This document shows, piece by piece, positions 6,937-8,610 of a stretch of DNA of 8,610 nucleotides; the first letter of the stretch is position 1; each line of letters opens with the position of its first letter. Origin of the DNA: Opitutia bacterium (lineage in GTDB: Bacteria > Verrucomicrobiota > Verrucomicrobiia > Opitutales > Seribacteraceae). The DNA lies in NCBI GenBank assembly GCA_018646565.1, contig JABGUO010000141.1:1-8610 (forward strand), given 5' to 3'. The position numbers were made by a program, and so were the translations under genes. The notes beneath the pieces were generated by a model. It worked only from the letters and a program-made list of their open reading frames with translations, had not been told where the DNA came from and made no database searches.

Positions 6937-8499
6937 ATGACGAGTTTAACCAATAGTATATCGCTCGTTAGTGGACTCACCATTGTTTCTCGATTCCTTG
7001 GCCTTTTTCGAGATGTTCTTTTTTTTACCTGTTTCGGAGTTTCTGCGATCGGAGATGCTTTCATTCTCGCATTCACATTACCCAATCTGTTCAGAAGAAT
7101 GCTTGGGGAAGGTACCTTGAGTTCTGCCTTTATCCCGGTTTATTCGGAGGTAAAAGAATCCCATTCTCTACAAAATGCAAACGATGTCCTGAATCAGGTT
7201 TTAACGAGATTATTTTTCCTCCTCTGTATAATATCGATTGTTGTATGCCTTTTGTCATGGTGCGCCTCAAACTACTATTGGGTAGAAGGTCAGAAGTGGA
7301 TCGATGGTTTTTTCTTAAATTCTATTATTTTTCCCTATGTTCTTCTCATATGTATATCCGCTATTATAGTCGGGGCATTAAATACACATAAAAGTTTTTT
7401 TGCCGGTGCCTTCTCCCCCATTATTCTAAATATCGCGATGATTGGGGGCTTGGCATTTTGCTACTTTGGCATGTCTTGGCGGGGTTTGGATTTGGGGATG
7501 GCATTATGTGTCGCAGTCCTGGTCGGTGGAATATTCCAGACCGTTTGGCCGTGGATTCAATTAAGGCAATCCTTTGATTGGCGGTGGAAGTTTAATTTTT
7601 CGAGCTCCTCTGGATTGGAAAAAATAAAAGGACTCTTTTTGATCGGTGCTTTTAGTGCAGCAGTTTCGCAAGTTAATATCATGGTATCCCGTTTCTTGGC
7701 TTACCGCTTGGAGGATGAGGGGACATTATCGTACCTTTTTCTTTCTGCTCGTTTGATTGAACTTCCACTTGGAGTTTTTGCGATTTCGATCTCAACGGTT
7801 GTTTTTCCACAATTATCCAAGGCATTTCAAAAAGAGCAAAATAACGAGTACAAAAATTATTTTGCCCGGGGATTTCGATTAACAATGGGCTTGATTATAC
7901 CAGCAGCAATCGGATTAGCCCTGCTGTCAGATTCTATAGTAAGCGTGTTTTTTCAATGGGGAGAATTCGGAGGCAAAGATGTTATGCTCGCCTCTGAGGT
8001 TCTTGTTATTTCTTGCTTTGCTTTACCCTTTTATGCAATGGCAGCCTATTTTGTAAAAGCATTTCATTCCCAAAAGAACATGAAGGCTCCATTACATGCT
8101 GCGGTCATTAGTTTATGCGTTAATTTTGTTTTGAGTGTATTGCTGATGCAATATTATGGAATGATTGGACTGGCGTGGGCCAATGTAATTTCCGCCTGCT
8201 TACAAACTTTATTTCTGAGCACAAGGTTAAATGTTTTTAATCTAAAAACTCTTCTCGGAGAAAAAAACTTTTCAGTAAATAGTATTATTATCTCTTCCTT
8301 TGCCATGCTGGGAATATTATGGTTCACCATTCAGCAGGAGTATTTTGGGGAGAGTAAGCTATCGAGCGTTATGGAATTAATGGTTTTGATCCCAATAGGG
8401 GTATTCGTATATGGAATTTCTCTAGTAGTCTGTGGATTTCCTGAACTCAAAAAATACCGGAAGAAAATATCGTTCGGTTTTTTTAGTAATGAACAATAA
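6937..8499 (+). CDS. murJ: Lipid II flippase MurJ (MviN family)
   Basis: The 520-residue inner-membrane protein moves undecaprenyl-linked peptidoglycan precursor (lipid II) to the outer face of the membrane. About 14 hydrophobic helices can be counted, as expected for MurJ of the MOP exporter superfamily. The N-terminal signatures are clear: SRFLGLFRD (18-26) with R19, R25 and D26, IGDAF (38-42) with D40, and LPNLFRRMLGEGTLSSAFIPVY (48-69) with R53, R54 and E58. These charged residues line the central cavity in characterised homologues. The SARLIELPLGVFAISIS region and the usual length support full function, and no kinase-like domain is fused at the C-terminus. AAGGA lies 12 bp upstream of the ATG. 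It is probably transcribed with the phosphatase and TPR genes. Confidence 0.95.
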   Translation: MTSLTNSISLVSGLTIVSRFLGLFRDVLFFTCFGVSAIGDAFILAFTLPNLFRRMLGEGTLSSAFIPVYSEVKESHSLQNANDVLNQVLTRLFFLLCIISIVVCLLSWCASNYYWVEGQKWIDGFFLNSIIFPYVLLICISAIIVGALNTHKSFFAGAFSPIILNIAMIGGLAFCYFGMSWRGLDLGMALCVAVLVGGIFQTVWPWIQLRQSFDWRWKFNFSSSSGLEKIKGLFLIGAFSAAVSQVNIMVSRFLAYRLEDEGTLSYLFLSARLIELPLGVFAISISTVVFPQLSKAFQKEQNNEYKNYFARGFRLTMGLIIPAAIGLALLSDSIVSVFFQWGEFGGKDVMLASEVLVISCFALPFYAMAAYFVKAFHSQKNMKAPLHAAVISLCVNFVLSVLLMQYYGMIGLAWANVISACLQTLFLSTRLNVFNLKTLLGEKNFSVNSIIISSFAMLGILWFTIQQEYFGESKLSSVMELMVLIPIGVFVYGISLVVCGFPELKKYRKKISFGFFSNEQ

Positions 8500-8524
8500 G
8501 TAAGTTCTTACTGTGAACGTGGGG

Positions 8525-8561
8525 TTGACAAAATTGGCAAGATTGAGACTACTATTATAGA
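8525..8561 (+). promoter_or_regulatory. Promoter-like region before the prepilin-like gene
   Basis: A consensus TTGACA (8525-8530) is too far (22 bp) from TATTAT (8553-8558). TTGGCA (8534-8539) with TATAGA (8556-8561) at 16 bp fits better. A promoter is plausible because the gene ahead starts a new functional unit, but the exact elements are uncertain. Confidence 0.3.
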
Positions 8562-8570
8562 TAATAAACT

Positions 8571-8610
8571 ATGATTAAAAGATCTCATGCCCAATTTGGT
8601 TTTACACTAG
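8571..8610 (+). CDS. Prepilin-like protein with N-terminal methylation motif (only the first 13 codons in the window)
   Basis: The frame begins MIKRSHAQFGFTL and continues past the right edge; the next base is g, which would allow the usual Val. A short basic leader followed by GFTL is the classic type IV prepilin/pseudopilin cleavage signal, with cut after Gly10 and methylation of Phe11. Proteins of this kind are exported and matured by a prepilin peptidase. Many Verrucomicrobiota and Planctomycetota carry large sets of them with unknown roles. No Shine-Dalgarno sequence is visible before the ATG. Only the leader is available, so the rest of the protein cannot be judged. Confidence 0.6.
   Translation, partial: MIKRSHAQFGFTL

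Noticed and set aside
8499..8518. AGTAAG/CTTACT palindrome after murJ, considered as a terminator
   Set aside because: The stem is short and A/T-rich, the loop is too tight, and no U-tract follows.

Overview
This is an 8.6 kb stretch of bacterial chromosome of moderate-to-low GC (about 40% by eye). It holds eight supported protein genes, one of them cut by each window edge. No rRNA, tRNA, CRISPR, IS element or phage signature was seen. A likely source is the Verrucomicrobiota, perhaps an aquatic Opitutae-type lineage. The grounds are a large secreted protein with divergent InlB-type repeats plus leucine-rich repeats, a prepilin-like gene with a GFTL motif, and several genes with no Shine-Dalgarno sequence. 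This placement is inference; no phylogenetic marker was analysed.

Left part, minus strand (1-2756): an exported repeat protein whose C-terminus runs off the left edge. It has a signal peptide, two InlB-like units with an exact 100-residue period, a weaker third unit, a short LRR block and a helical C-terminal part. Upstream of it, on the same strand, lie two small two-helix membrane proteins of 77 and 79 residues. They are clear tandem paralogues and end at a strong symmetric terminator. I recognise no family for the pair, and it is the most novel-looking part of the window.

Central and right part, plus strand (3006-8499): a run of housekeeping genes. A glyoxalase II-like metallo-beta-lactamase hydrolase is followed after 29 bp by a DinG/YoaA-type iron-sulphur helicase. 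An 88 bp gap with a possible promoter follows. Then come a PP2C-type protein phosphatase, a small TPR protein and the lipid II flippase MurJ, spaced 15 and 52 bp apart and plausibly one operon. The last set places a Ser/Thr phosphatase and a protein-interaction module directly upstream of an essential cell-wall flippase, which suggests phosphorylation-linked control of envelope synthesis. At the extreme right, a promoter-like region leads into the first 13 codons of a prepilin-like protein.

No gene-free gap exceeds 300 bp. The largest, 2757-3005, is the AT-rich divergent regulatory region between the small membrane-protein pair and the hydrolase.
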